A stretch of 47,032 bases of DNA from an uncultured Bacteroidia bacterium (GTDB lineage Bacteria > Bacteroidota > Bacteroidia > Bacteroidales > F082), in NCBI GenBank assembly GCA_902774365.1, contig CACYHX010000033.1, positions 1 through 47,032 on the forward strand, in the 5' to 3' direction. The notes under the pieces are model-generated. The model was not told the DNA's origin, searched no databases, and worked only from the letters and a program-made list of their open reading frames with translations. This document shows, piece by piece, positions 1 to 8,841 of this stretch. Both the position numbers and the translations under genes were made by a program. Positions within the stretch are counted from its first letter, which is position 1. The number at the start of each line of letters is the position of its first letter.

Positions 1-1122
1 CTGGTAGGTCATCATCACCATGGTGGGCATCTCCAGATAAGGACCGCCAACGGCTTCTTTCCGTGCCTGCTCATCTTGATAAGTCCAGTTGAAGATTTGG
101 CTTTCCATAAACTCGCCTGTGGCCAATGCTCGGAACGGCGTACCGCTGAGGTAAAGGTAATGGTTGCCAGTGATGGGCACATCCTCGTCGTCCCAAGCGC
201 GACCGCTTTCCACATCAATGCCGCTTTCTTTCATCACTTCGTCCTCCTCCGTCTGTCGCTTTTTGGCATCAGCATCCCCGAGGTCGAGAAGGCTCTTGGC
301 GTTGTCGTTCCAAGCACCAAAGTGGTATTCGTCCAGCACAATCAAATCCCAATTGACACAATGCACCCACTCGTTTTTGGGCTTGATGTTACCGTAACGG
401 TCTCTGCCGAGATAGTCTTGAAACGAACCAAACACCACCAATGGTTTGGGCGAGGACAATGACGGAAAATCTTCGTCCATGCGACTGCTGTAGTATCGCC
501 AACCTTCGAAATCGCGGTGACGTAGCAGGTCGTCGCGCCACGAGTCTTCCACGGCGGGTTTGAAGGTGAGCACCAATACACGTTTGGCACCCATCCGTTT
601 GGCAAGTTGATAGGTGGCGAAAGTCTTGCCGAAACGCATCTTGGCATTCCAAAGGTAATGGCTGGGACGGTTAGGTTCCTCTATGTCCATCTTGGCGAAG
701 TAGTCGGCGGTTTGTTTTACTGCCTGTGCTTGTTCGTCGCGCATTGTGTAGTCAAGGTCACGATCCGTCTTCACCTGTGTGTCGCGGTGGCGCACGGCCA
801 CATAGGCTGCCTGTGCTTCGCGTAGCGAGCAACGGCACCATTCGCCAATGAGTTCCTTGCCCATGCGGCGCAGGCACTCGTGCAGGTCGTGGTCGCTGAA
901 ACTCTCGCCGCTACCGTCGGCATAGAAAGCATTGTCGTGCCACAGCAGGTGGTAGGTTTTATAGGGTTCAGTGATGGGGTGTTGTTCGTCGATACGTTCG
1001 TTCACATCATGACGGCCTGTCTGTCCTATCTTTATCCAACCAGGGAAAGCAACATCGTCGTACATGTAGATTTGTGGCACCACGCGCCGCCCGTTGGGAA
1101 GTATCTGGTCTATCGTCTGCAT
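1..1122 (-). CDS. GIY-YIG-like nuclease/DEAH helicase of a restriction-modification locus (3' end cut by the window)
   Basis: The frame opens at ATG 1122 and runs without a stop to base 1, giving 374 codons. Residues 18-90 (KIGQTGRHDVNERI, then DHDLHECL) resemble the T5orf172/GIY-YIG nuclease fold. A superfamily 2 helicase core follows: a Q-like element near 127-135, Walker A NAKMRFGKT at 159-167, DEAH-type box DEYH at 264-267, and SGTPF as motif III. It lies 18 bases downstream of an Eco57I-type methylase on the same strand, so by context it is probably the DNA-translocating restriction subunit that cuts unmodified DNA. Helicase domain 2 and any further nuclease domain lie outside the window. 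The helicase call is secure; the GIY-YIG call rests on motif resemblance. Confidence 0.8.
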   Translation of the reverse strand, partial: MQTIDQILPNGRRVVPQIYMYDDVAFPGWIKIGQTGRHDVNERIDEQHPITEPYKTYHLLWHDNAFYADGSGESFSDHDLHECLRRMGKELIGEWCRCSLREAQAAYVAVRHRDTQVKTDRDLDYTMRDEQAQAVKQTADYFAKMDIEEPNRPSHYLWNAKMRFGKTFATYQLAKRMGAKRVLVLTFKPAVEDSWRDDLLRHRDFEGWRYYSSRMDEDFPSLSSPKPLVVFGSFQDYLGRDRYGNIKPKNEWVHCVNWDLIVLDEYHFGAWNDNAKSLLDLGDADAKKRQTEEDEVMKESGIDVESGRAWDDEDVPITGNHYLYLSGTPFRALATGEFMESQIFNWTYQDEQARKEAVGGPYLEMPTMVMMTYQ

Positions 1123-1140
1123 AATCAAAGTCTTTTGTCA

Positions 1141-2637
1141 TCATTCCATTGGGCGAATCATGCTCTCAATAAATGATATCTCGTCTTCGTCCAAATTGTA
1201 TTTCTTGTACAGCATCTCGTCTGTCCAGGGGTGAGAGAAGTCTTGGAGGGGAACGAATCTGAAAACATCTTTGTTTATCATTATTGACGTCATTGCTTGT
1301 AGCATCATGAATCTACAAAAATTGGTTTTTAAATATGAAACCAAATTGTCGGCTTCTTTTTTGTTGCTAAATTTGCCAATGCAGATGTAGGTTTCTGCAC
1401 ATATTTCGCCAGCATTCATTACTTTCATAGTGCTTGGAATAATCTGATACTTTCCATCAGACATCGGCTTATTTCCCCCAGACATAGCACGAGTAAGAAT
1501 TACATTAAATTTGTCGATGGCATCAATGTTTTTCAACACATCCGAACGTTTAACATAGCCAACTCCTTCACTATTTATTAATGCAATACTGTCAAGGGAA
1601 GGTTTACTTTCTCCTCGAATAAATGTCCTAAATCCGAAAGGGTTAGATGGAAGAACTATTGAACTCAATGATGTAAATAGTCCAAGTTTGTGAATTATGT
1701 TTATTGCTTCATTGGAACGAACGAATACTGGGTATTCATTGAGACAACGTTGTGTTTCAGACTTTATTTCTTTTGCAATATTGACCACAGTGCATTTGCC
1801 ATGATATTCCCGATTCCATAGAAAATAACTAACTCCACCGCCGATAATTACTGCTGGAAAACAATCTTGGGAATCTGCATAATCTACAATCTTTTCTATT
1901 CTGTTGTCATTAAGCATTTCTTCACGATATGCATCTAATCCTCTTCCTCCAGCAAACCAACGAGAGGGTGTAATCATTATTAGAAAACGTGGTTTCAGTT
2001 TTTTTGCCTGTTGAACAAAATGTTGATAGATTGGCATCGCACTCGCACTGTTGCCACCATCACTCATTTGGTATGGCGGGTTGCCTATGATTACGTCAAA
2101 TTGCATATCTTTCTTGAGTATTTCTTTGATTGGTTTATGGATAAAAGGATAAGCGTAGGACTCGATGGTTTCCACACGGTCATATTGGGCACGGTTGGCA
2201 CCACAATGCTTACATTTGCCGTTCTCCCACGTGTGTTGGCATCGCATGTAGCGCAAATTGCCTTGCGCATCATCGAAACAGGTGGCAACACTATACTCAC
2301 CATTGGCTTGTTTGGTGCAATAGAGTGTGCGACGGCTCATCTCAGCAGTGAGGTCGGTGCAGGCGATGCCGAAGACCTGTTTGGTCATAATATGATCGAT
2401 GCGCTGTTGCAAGTCGGGAATCTGCTCTTCCAGCCCTGCCAACAGCCGTTTGGCAATCTCGCGCAGGAAGACACCGCTTTTGCTGCAAGGGTCAAGAAAG
2501 CGCGTCTTGCTGGAACGGAACAACTCCTTTGGCAACAGGTCAAGCATTCGGTTAGCCAACTCGGGCGAGGTGAAGACCTCATCGCTGCTCAGATTGGCCA
2601 AGCAATTGAGGATGTCGGGGCTATACGTGTTCTTCAT
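1141..2637 (-). CDS. Eco57I-type N6-adenine DNA methyltransferase
   Basis: A 498-residue protein that should transfer a methyl group from SAM to adenine in DNA, as the modification arm of the locus. Motif I is FLDPCSKSGVF (47-57), motif IV is NPPY (186-189), followed by QMSDGG and a target-recognition-like C-terminal half. A small C-H-C-C cluster (C133, H135, C142, C145) looks like a zinc knuckle. I chose ATG 2637 (MKNTYSPDIL) because it overlaps the end of the preceding gene by 17 bases, whereas the longer frame from 2757 begins with a low-complexity Ser/Thr stretch. Motif I has PCS where PAC is usual in this family. The helicase gene follows after 18 bases, so the three genes form one operon. 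Confidence 0.85.
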   Translation of the reverse strand: MKNTYSPDILNCLANLSSDEVFTSPELANRMLDLLPKELFRSSKTRFLDPCSKSGVFLREIAKRLLAGLEEQIPDLQQRIDHIMTKQVFGIACTDLTAEMSRRTLYCTKQANGEYSVATCFDDAQGNLRYMRCQHTWENGKCKHCGANRAQYDRVETIESYAYPFIHKPIKEILKKDMQFDVIIGNPPYQMSDGGNSASAMPIYQHFVQQAKKLKPRFLIMITPSRWFAGGRGLDAYREEMLNDNRIEKIVDYADSQDCFPAVIIGGGVSYFLWNREYHGKCTVVNIAKEIKSETQRCLNEYPVFVRSNEAINIIHKLGLFTSLSSIVLPSNPFGFRTFIRGESKPSLDSIALINSEGVGYVKRSDVLKNIDAIDKFNVILTRAMSGGNKPMSDGKYQIIPSTMKVMNAGEICAETYICIGKFSNKKEADNLVSYLKTNFCRFMMLQAMTSIMINKDVFRFVPLQDFSHPWTDEMLYKKYNLDEDEISFIESMIRPME

Positions 2638-3274
2638 ATCGGTAAAGTTGGGTGTAATGCAATGGTGGATAAGTTCGCACAGGTTCGTCGAAACTTTGCA
2701 CTTCGCCTTGTTCGTCGAAGAGGCTGTACTGGTGGTTTTTTGTGACAAGGAAATCAAATTGGAAGTCGCGCCGCGAGAACTGCATATTGCCCGCGATAGG
2801 TGTCCACTCGCAGAAAGTAATGGGCTTGTCCTCGGCAGTGCGATAGGTCAGCGCATCGCCGCAGACGATATTCTTGTGCAACATATATCGGAGGCTTTCT
2901 TCATAACCGCTTGTACAACCCTTTTTGCCAATTTGGTCAATCACTTCGGTAAACAACCGTTCACGACAAGACTCGGCATTGTCGGGCAGGATGTCAATGC
3001 CATAGCAGGAGCCTACGGCGATAAGGCTCTTGAACTCCCATTCCGTTGGGGTTTTGATGTCTTGCAAAAGGGAGAGTTTGCGACGCAGAATCTCGATAAG
3101 GAAATTCCCGTCGCCGCAGGCAGGCTCGAGGAAGCGACTGTCGAGCCGAAACGACTCGTCGCGCACCAAGTCGAGCATGGCGTTCACCTCGCGTGGATTG
3201 GTGAACACTTCGCCATGGTCAGCCACCCTTTGGCGGCTTTTGATTTGTTTTGTGTTTTCGTTTTGTACGGGCAT
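2621..3274 (-). CDS. methyltransferase-like partner subunit without motif IV
   Basis: A 217-residue protein, first gene of the restriction-modification operon. It has a clear SAM-binding motif I (FLEPACGDGNFL, 48-59) after VFTNPREVNAMLDLV, and a CGDALT segment, but no NPPY-type catalytic motif. It ends with a conserved-looking stretch (ITFCEW, then RRDFQFDFL). From memory, small proteins of this kind regularly precede the large Eco57I-type methylase in related loci, so it is more likely an accessory or SAM-binding subunit than a broken gene. A stop lies eight codons upstream of ATG 3274, which makes that start firm. The start codon sits inside a long inverted repeat. Confidence 0.75.
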   Translation of the reverse strand: MPVQNENTKQIKSRQRVADHGEVFTNPREVNAMLDLVRDESFRLDSRFLEPACGDGNFLIEILRRKLSLLQDIKTPTEWEFKSLIAVGSCYGIDILPDNAESCRERLFTEVIDQIGKKGCTSGYEESLRYMLHKNIVCGDALTYRTAEDKPITFCEWTPIAGNMQFSRRDFQFDFLVTKNHQYSLFDEQGEVQSFDEPVRTYPPLHYTQLYRYEEHV

Positions 3275-3327
3275 AAGAAAATCGTGGAACTTTGCTTATG
3301 CTCACTTGGGTGTTCCACGACCCGTAC
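3265..3327 (-). promoter_or_regulatory. interrupted 16-bp inverted repeat around the start codon of the R-M operon
   Basis: Two perfect arm pairs are visible: GTACGGG (3265-3271) with CCCGTAC (3321-3327), and TCGTGGAAC (3282-3290) with GTTCCACGA (3312-3320). In the mRNA the ATG (3274-3272) lies in a 10-base bulge between the two stem segments. A heptamer in the loop, GCATAAG on the mRNA (3301-3295), can instead pair with CTTATGC, which overlaps the start codon. Either fold would limit access to the start. A protein-bound DNA operator is an alternative reading. Confidence 0.55.
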
Positions 3328-3865
3328 AATCAATAAGTAAAGCCCACGATTACTCGTAGGCGTTTACCGCTATACTCGATTGTACTTGTTTGTGGAACTT
3401 AAAGTGAGCAAGTGAGAGCGAAAACGCTTTTATAATATGTTAGTTATGTTCTATTTTGTTTGTTCGATATGTTGGGTGTTTTTGTTGATTTATGGGTGCA
3501 AAGATAGGAAATTGTTAGAAACAACTATATGTTTTGAAGTTAGTTGCGGAATTTTACACGGTTATTGTATTAAAGCTCCAAAATAATCAACCAAATTCTT
3601 GAACGTATGAATTAACTGGACATACAAGAAAGACTTCAAACTCCATTGTTTTCACATCAATCAAACAAAAACAGTTTTTCCATAAATCATCCTCCCCGTA
3701 TTAATATCATCTTTGAAAGAAAAAAGGAATGTTTATGCTTAACAATAATCAATGTCGTTTGGGCGAAACCGTACTATTTCTTAGCATAGTCATCTACTCA
3801 CCATGTAGGCTTGACGTTGCATTGCCTCCTCTTTACCTTTTTAGAATAAATTCCAACCCTATCTT
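3328..3865. other. AT-rich intergenic region without a recognisable gene
   Basis: No open frame of convincing length or composition is seen on either strand between the R-M operon and hamB. It holds the -7 box at 3499-3506. GTGGAACTT recurs (3284 and near 3390), and CAAGTGAG after 3400 is the reverse complement of CTCACTTG at 3301-3308. The remainder, up to the hamB stop, shows nothing I recognise. Confidence 0.5.
3499..3506 (-). promoter_or_regulatory. candidate -7 box for the R-M operon
   Basis: On the minus strand this is TATCTTTG, an exact match to the Bacteroidota -7 consensus TAnnTTTG. No good -33 TTTG sits at the usual spacing; only GTTG occurs 15 bases upstream. If used, it gives a leader of about 215 bases before ATG 3274. 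Confidence 0.5.
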
Positions 3866-6800
3866 TCAATAATTGTATATTGTAACATATGGATTAACAT
3901 TTTTCATCTTCCACACATCGTCTTCTCGCAAAAAACATATACCAGGAATATCTGCTACATCAGAAAATGGCAGCCCTTCTGAATCCCTTACGCTACTTTT
4001 ATACTTCATATCAACCGAGCACAGATATGTGTTTCCTCGCATTTTTTTACACAACAGCATGGTAGGTATCTCGTTGTTGATTTGTTCCCCAAAATGGAAA
4101 TTCTGAATAGATTTAATCTCTCGTGCAGTTTGTGAAGTCCTTATCTTAAATAATTCTAACCAAGCCTTTGTCAATTCAGAACATTTGCCGTCAGCAATGA
4201 GAGCATCCGCATTATTGCGCAAATAAACAGCAACAGATGCATTTGTAGTAGCGTTATCAGGTTCGTCCAAAAGCATAGATAATTCTGAAGATACTTTTCT
4301 AGAATTGATACCGCAAAGATATATTTTTGCGGTCCATTTGGAAGGTAGACCATACGTAGCAATAATGCTCATTTCTTCATAACATTCTTTACATTGGTCA
4401 TACTCTTCATCGTTAAACCTACTAACCAAAGCATTCATTAACCAAGATACCGTATTGCCATAATATTCTTCCGCTAAAACAATTTCTTTGTTCCCCAATG
4501 GCTCGCCTGTTATCCACGCTTCGCGAATATTATCAAGCTCATCCATTTTCGGCGCATTTATTCTTTTCGATGGTATGTCTTGAACTATCTTGTCAAACTG
4601 GTAGAAGAAAAATAATTTATCATCCAATGCCCGAGCTGATTCTAGATATTCCTTCGCAATTCTAATCAGTTCGGGAGCTTTTTCATCTAGATATAATGCT
4701 GCTTTCAAAGGGATTCCAGATGAAGCAAACCCTTGTGGCATCAAATTACCTTTAATTATCTTTCTGACAGCGTAAACTCTAGCTTTGAGAATACTAATAT
4801 GTTTCGCCCTTAATGTTTCATCTTGTTCTTGTATTACAGCTAATGAGTTTTTAAAATGATTGTCAACCCACTTTGCATCGTCATTTTCATCATCTCTGTA
4901 GGCAACATCAAGAGTCAGCAAAGAATCGTCAATCAACTCAAAAAACTCTTCCCATGAAATGTCATTCTCTTTTTGTGGTAGTTGGTCAAGTTGATTCTCT
5001 GTTACAAGTTCAAGCAGATGACTAAAGTCCATACCCAAATCTTCATGTAAAGCGCACAATTTCTTAAGATATATGTAGACTCCACTTATAGCATTTTCCG
5101 TAGCTATTTTGTCCAAATAGATTCCTGCTTGTTTTCTGTTTTTCTTTTCATTCGTAGTACAATCACAAACAAAGAGTATCTTTCCTTCTGTATCAATATA
5201 AGAACGACCAGCCCTGCCTGCCATATTCCAAAAATCGTTTGTACTTAAAAAAACGCCCCTCCCTAATACGACATTCATTACAATCACAGTCGATACGCCT
5301 AAATTTACGCCTTGAGCCAAAGTGTTAGTAGCATAAATGAAGCGTGCTTTGCCTTTTCTCAAAAGTCGTTCCATATATCTTCTCACATCTGCTTTTAGAC
5401 TAGCGCTATGACATAAGATGCCTTTCTTTGCCCATTCAATATACTCCTGGTCTTCTTTTGATTCCAGGCATACTAAATTAAATTTCTTCCAGTCTAAATC
5501 ATTAATTCCCCAATCAACGTCAGATTCTTCCTTAATTAAATTGTACATTGTTCTGGCATTAGACATCACCCAGTTCTTTCTAGGCACATAAATCATAACC
5601 GAACCCAGTTCTGATAACTTGATAGCCGTTTCAGCCACCAACTGTTTTTTGTCACCTTCAGATCTCACAAATCCACTATTGAAGCAATTTATATCCCCTT
5701 TCCATTCTATATCTATCTTGTTGCCATGATAGAACATCAAACCCATACGTTGAGATGAAGGTCGCCAAGTGTCCTGAACTACATTTTCCACCTTTCCAGA
5801 TAACCATTGTGACATATCACTTGCATTAGGTAATATGGCCGATAACAGCAAGAATTTTCCTCCATTAACAGTTACAATACGTCGTAATTCCTCTGTGAAC
5901 ATCTCATTTGCAATTTCTCTAGGGTGTGCACCTATCAGATGTCCTTCGTCCATCACTACTAATTTGATGCTTCGCATCTCATCTGATTTTACTCTAAATA
6001 TAGCTTTGGCCTTTTCCGGAGTGGCTATTATCACACGAGCATTCTCCATTTCACTTTTGTCTAAAGCCGTTATCTGAGCACCACCATACAAATGTGTTAC
6101 ATAAAAGCCAATCGGATTAAAAGTACTGGAAAGCGTTTCTTCAACCTCGTATGCCAATGAACGGAATGGTGCTAAATACAATACCTTCGATGTTGCGTCA
6201 CAAAGTAATGACTGTAATATTGCAATCTCAGCTATTCTTGTTTTGCCGCTGCTGGTTGGCATACTCACGACAGAACTTTCATCACCAAGTACCTTTTTTA
6301 AAGATTTCCTCTGGCTAACAAAGAGTTCTGTTATCGGTGTTTTTTTGAAAGTTTGAGAATAAATATACTGCTTTAGTTTTTCTTTGGCATTAGTATCCCA
6401 GCCTTGCCACTGAATATCAAACCAATCAACACTATTTTCCTCGCCATTTTTTTCAATAGAAAACAAAGTATGATTATTTAGATTACTCCATAATGAACTT
6501 TCATTAAAACCATCAAATACAATACTCAACAATCTATAAAGCCACCATATTTCAGCTAGTCCTTCAAGAAGAGCAAGTTCTGTCGCGTCGTTTAATGTTT
6601 CTATTGCTTCATCCAAAAATTGCTGTTCACCATAGTAAAAATAATTCAAGACCACCGAAAATGCTCTTGCCATTAAAATGTCAAAAGGTGTAATTTCATC
6701 TCCTTCATGCTCATCAATCAGCACTTTTTTTATCTCACCTTCCAATAATAAGAATTGCCTGCTCAAAAAAGTATAAATCATTTGATTTATATAGCCATCA

Positions 6801-7192
6801 AACCTTCCTTTTGATATTGTAACAAAAGCCTTTGAGTACTGGTTTGCACAATAATATGCCAATCCGCATATTAAAAGACTGAACTCGCGTTCAGGAACTT
6901 CAGTCTGACTGTTTGCAAAGTTATATTCCAACAATTGGGCTCCTTTATTAAAATAGTTTATCGCAGAGTCCGCTTTCTTATGTTTATAGTATGTACAAGC
7001 TACTTCTAAACACATATAGGCTATATTTTCTGTTCTAAATGTCAGCCTGGGGTCAAACTGAGGGAAATTTGCTTCATCCTCATGTACTCCATAAAGAATA
7101 TACCTTGCATTAGCTTGGGCCTGTAAAGACCTATAGATGGAATAATTCTCCAGTTTGGATGCAACTTTTTCTATTTGCTGTAATGTTGGCAT
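3866..7192 (-). CDS. hamB: Hachiman helicase HamB
   Basis: A 1108-residue superfamily 2 DNA helicase. Residues 1-270 are helical and tetratricopeptide-like. The helicase core has Walker A MPTSSGKT (311-318), DEGH box (415-418), SAILPN (451-456), ATNTLAQGVNLG (621-632) and the QxxGRxGR-type motif NMAGRAGR (656-663), a Ski2/COG1204 pattern. The long C-terminal region has no motif I recognise. In Hachiman, HamB loads on DNA and keeps the nuclease HamA inactive until phage or damaged DNA is sensed; that mechanism is family knowledge, not visible here. It starts 2 bases after the hamA stop. The pair is AT-rich compared with the genes after 9100. Confidence 0.88.
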   Translation of the reverse strand: MPTLQQIEKVASKLENYSIYRSLQAQANARYILYGVHEDEANFPQFDPRLTFRTENIAYMCLEVACTYYKHKKADSAINYFNKGAQLLEYNFANSQTEVPEREFSLLICGLAYYCANQYSKAFVTISKGRFDGYINQMIYTFLSRQFLLLEGEIKKVLIDEHEGDEITPFDILMARAFSVVLNYFYYGEQQFLDEAIETLNDATELALLEGLAEIWWLYRLLSIVFDGFNESSLWSNLNNHTLFSIEKNGEENSVDWFDIQWQGWDTNAKEKLKQYIYSQTFKKTPITELFVSQRKSLKKVLGDESSVVSMPTSSGKTRIAEIAILQSLLCDATSKVLYLAPFRSLAYEVEETLSSTFNPIGFYVTHLYGGAQITALDKSEMENARVIIATPEKAKAIFRVKSDEMRSIKLVVMDEGHLIGAHPREIANEMFTEELRRIVTVNGGKFLLLSAILPNASDMSQWLSGKVENVVQDTWRPSSQRMGLMFYHGNKIDIEWKGDINCFNSGFVRSEGDKKQLVAETAIKLSELGSVMIYVPRKNWVMSNARTMYNLIKEESDVDWGINDLDWKKFNLVCLESKEDQEYIEWAKKGILCHSASLKADVRRYMERLLRKGKARFIYATNTLAQGVNLGVSTVIVMNVVLGRGVFLSTNDFWNMAGRAGRSYIDTEGKILFVCDCTTNEKKNRKQAGIYLDKIATENAISGVYIYLKKLCALHEDLGMDFSHLLELVTENQLDQLPQKENDISWEEFFELIDDSLLTLDVAYRDDENDDAKWVDNHFKNSLAVIQEQDETLRAKHISILKARVYAVRKIIKGNLMPQGFASSGIPLKAALYLDEKAPELIRIAKEYLESARALDDKLFFFYQFDKIVQDIPSKRINAPKMDELDNIREAWITGEPLGNKEIVLAEEYYGNTVSWLMNALVSRFNDEEYDQCKECYEEMSIIATYGLPSKWTAKIYLCGINSRKVSSELSMLLDEPDNATTNASVAVYLRNNADALIADGKCSELTKAWLELFKIRTSQTAREIKSIQNFHFGEQINNEIPTMLLCKKMRGNTYLCSVDMKYKSSVRDSEGLPFSDVADIPGICFLREDDVWKMKNVNPYVTIYNY

Positions 7193-7194
7193 AT

Positions 7195-8040
7195 TTACAA
7201 TGTCTTTATAATTCTATCGGCCTTTTTAAAGGCTTCTTCCACAATCTGAAAAGGATTATCAATACCAAGTGAAATCATAACCAGTCGGGGATTAGTCGTA
7301 TTCAAATATTTCTCTACTTGTTTTGTCGTGTCTTCACCTGCGTGTATGTTTGATTTGGTGCTAATAAGAAACCCTACATTTGTCACAGGCACAGAACCAT
7401 CTTCCACTTTCTGATGTAGCTCAGAAATACTATCTGCCAGTTCATAATTTCCTCTATCATCAAGAACATTAGCAACAAACTCCATTGACACGGGCAACCT
7501 TTTTAGTCCTTGAAGGTTGTTAATAATATCGTTAACAACAGCTTTGCTAGGTTTGCTTCTAAACTTGCATTCACCATAAATTACTTCTGAGAACAAATCG
7601 TCAGTTTTAAATAAAAGTACGTCATCTCCTTTCATCGATTGGTCGCTATTCGTATTATACTGCATTTTATGAATTATTGGGTCAAAACCTTTGCTTTCTT
7701 TCAAGTACTCAATCAATAGTATTTCACCCAAGTTTCCCTTTTTTGTGTTTTCGGATTTTGGTAATAACTTCATGTTGTCAATAAAGTGTTCCAGTCCATG
7801 CTTATCAAGTATAGCTTTTTTGCGTTCAATAATCTTGCTTTTTTGGATGTGAACGTGATAGTCAACAATCCATTTAGCCAATTTGTCTATGGCCAAATTT
7901 CGCATACTTACCACTTCCTCTATCTTGCGATGCTTTTTATTTCCTGATACAGGTAAATCCGTGGCATTTAACCAAACACCATACAAATGAGGTGCAATGG
8001 GATGAGGCCCAATTAGCTTTTCTTGCTCTGTCTGTGTCAT
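7195..8040 (-). CDS. hamA: Hachiman nuclease effector HamA (DUF1837)
   Basis: A 281-residue protein of usual HamA length. It carries a PD-(D/E)XK-like nuclease pattern: GNLGEILL (102-109, with E106), MKGDD (136-140), and GECK (156-159, with E157 and K159). It lies immediately upstream of the helicase partner, the standard hamA-hamB order, also seen in the related E. coli AbpA-AbpB pair. Known HamA proteins degrade DNA once released by HamB. No TAnnTTTG box is seen in the 46 bases between it and the upstream DUF3990 gene, so transcription may come from the promoter at 8665-8695. Confidence 0.87.
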   Translation of the reverse strand: MTQTEQEKLIGPHPIAPHLYGVWLNATDLPVSGNKKHRKIEEVVSMRNLAIDKLAKWIVDYHVHIQKSKIIERKKAILDKHGLEHFIDNMKLLPKSENTKKGNLGEILLIEYLKESKGFDPIIHKMQYNTNSDQSMKGDDVLLFKTDDLFSEVIYGECKFRSKPSKAVVNDIINNLQGLKRLPVSMEFVANVLDDRGNYELADSISELHQKVEDGSVPVTNVGFLISTKSNIHAGEDTTKQVEKYLNTTNPRLVMISLGIDNPFQIVEEAFKKADRIIKTL

Positions 8041-8086
8041 ACGTCTTCTTTACTATTACACCTACTTTTTACATTTCAACTATGCA

Positions 8087-8395
8087 TTAAAAAAAGTTGT
8101 CGGCCACCTGCTTCCCACGACGGCTGGCCACAATAAAATGCAGCCACTCCTTGTCGTATGCCGTGAAGACCTTGCAGCGGGCTTCAGCCAATATGGCATC
8201 ACGGTTTAAACGGTATCTGTTTATGATTGGCGGTGCTTTCCTGCGGTCGGCCACCTGTGTAGCCCAGTCAACGGCTTGTTTGCGAAGGTCAGTGACATAA
8301 AAGCCCTGGCCGAAGTCCAAGTTGCGACGGCCGAATTTACAGATGGGAAACTCCACCTTTTCCGTTCCACCATGATAGACGATAATTTCACTCAT
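8087..8395 (-). CDS. DUF3990-like toxin-type protein, probably C-terminally truncated
   Basis: A 102-residue protein starting MSEIIVYHGG. It has the signature of DUF3990: YHGG, then DFGQGFYVTD and QAVDWA, a fold thought to resemble ADP-ribosyltransferases. ATG 8395 overlaps the stop of the upstream DUF3791 gene as ATGA, so translation is coupled. From memory, family members run to about 160 residues, with conserved sequence after the EWLHFIVASRR segment. Here the frame ends at once, GKQVADNFF followed by stop in a run of T. I infer loss of the C-terminal third, perhaps when the Hachiman genes arrived, and it may be inactive. Confidence 0.7.
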   Translation of the reverse strand: MSEIIVYHGGTEKVEFPICKFGRRNLDFGQGFYVTDLRKQAVDWATQVADRRKAPPIINRYRLNRDAILAEARCKVFTAYDKEWLHFIVASRRGKQVADNFF

Positions 8396-8631
8396 TTCCT
8401 GCCCTCCCAATTGTTCATACATTCCACCAACACCTCCGCAAGGTTCTCTCGGCTCTCACTATGAAGGGTTTCGTAGTGCGGAAGTATAAACCGCTCTATC
8501 AGCCCCACGCGCTTCATCCGCTCGTACACCTCTTTATAGGAAGTGTTCAGCAGTCGGGCTGTGGTCTCGATGCAAGTGGCCACAAAAGTCATCATCACTT
8601 GGGTCTTCGGTATTTCTACAACATTCTTCAT
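8392..8631 (-). CDS. DUF3791 family protein, presumed antitoxin partner of DUF3990
   Basis: A 79-residue helical protein matching the DUF3791 pattern (VATCIETTARLLNTSYKEVYERM, then IERFILPHYETLHSESRENL). DUF3791 and DUF3990 genes are commonly adjacent in Bacteroidota and Firmicutes and are regarded as a toxin-antitoxin-like module; which one neutralises the other is not shown here. The start at ATG 8631 lies about 27 bases after the start site predicted from the promoter at 8665-8695. It is the first gene of a probable transcript that may continue through hamA and hamB. Confidence 0.75.
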   Translation of the reverse strand: MKNVVEIPKTQVMMTFVATCIETTARLLNTSYKEVYERMKRVGLIERFILPHYETLHSESRENLAEVLVECMNNWEGRK

Positions 8632-8664
8632 AATGCAACCTTCAAGAAGGATTATTTATCACCG

Positions 8665-8695
8665 CAAAAATACAAATCTTTCCCTATTTGGCAAA
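8665..8695 (-). promoter_or_regulatory. consensus Bacteroidota promoter upstream of the DUF3791 gene
   Basis: On the minus strand the sequence reads TTTG (8695-8692), 19 bases, then TATTTTTG (8672-8665). This matches the TTTG-N19-TAnnTTTG consensus exactly and is the best promoter on this side of the window. It could drive DUF3791, DUF3990, hamA and hamB as one transcript. Confidence 0.75.
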
Positions 8696-8841
8696 ATGAT
8701 TTACTCCTCTATTTCCGTCAGCCGCCTTCATTCGAGTAAGGGTACAAATTGTACCCCACCTGGATTGGGGTAATCAATGACAATCGTATTATCCCATCAC
8801 CCTCCCAATAAACCGCACAAACCCTTCAATATTCCCTTCCA

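Noticed and set aside
2011-3340. Two long plus-strand frames opposite the methylase genes
   Set aside because: Both lie within the methylase motifs read on the minus strand and show no domain.
3360-3865. A controller or antitoxin gene between R-M and Hachiman
   Set aside because: No frame with start, length and composition of a small regulator was found on either strand.
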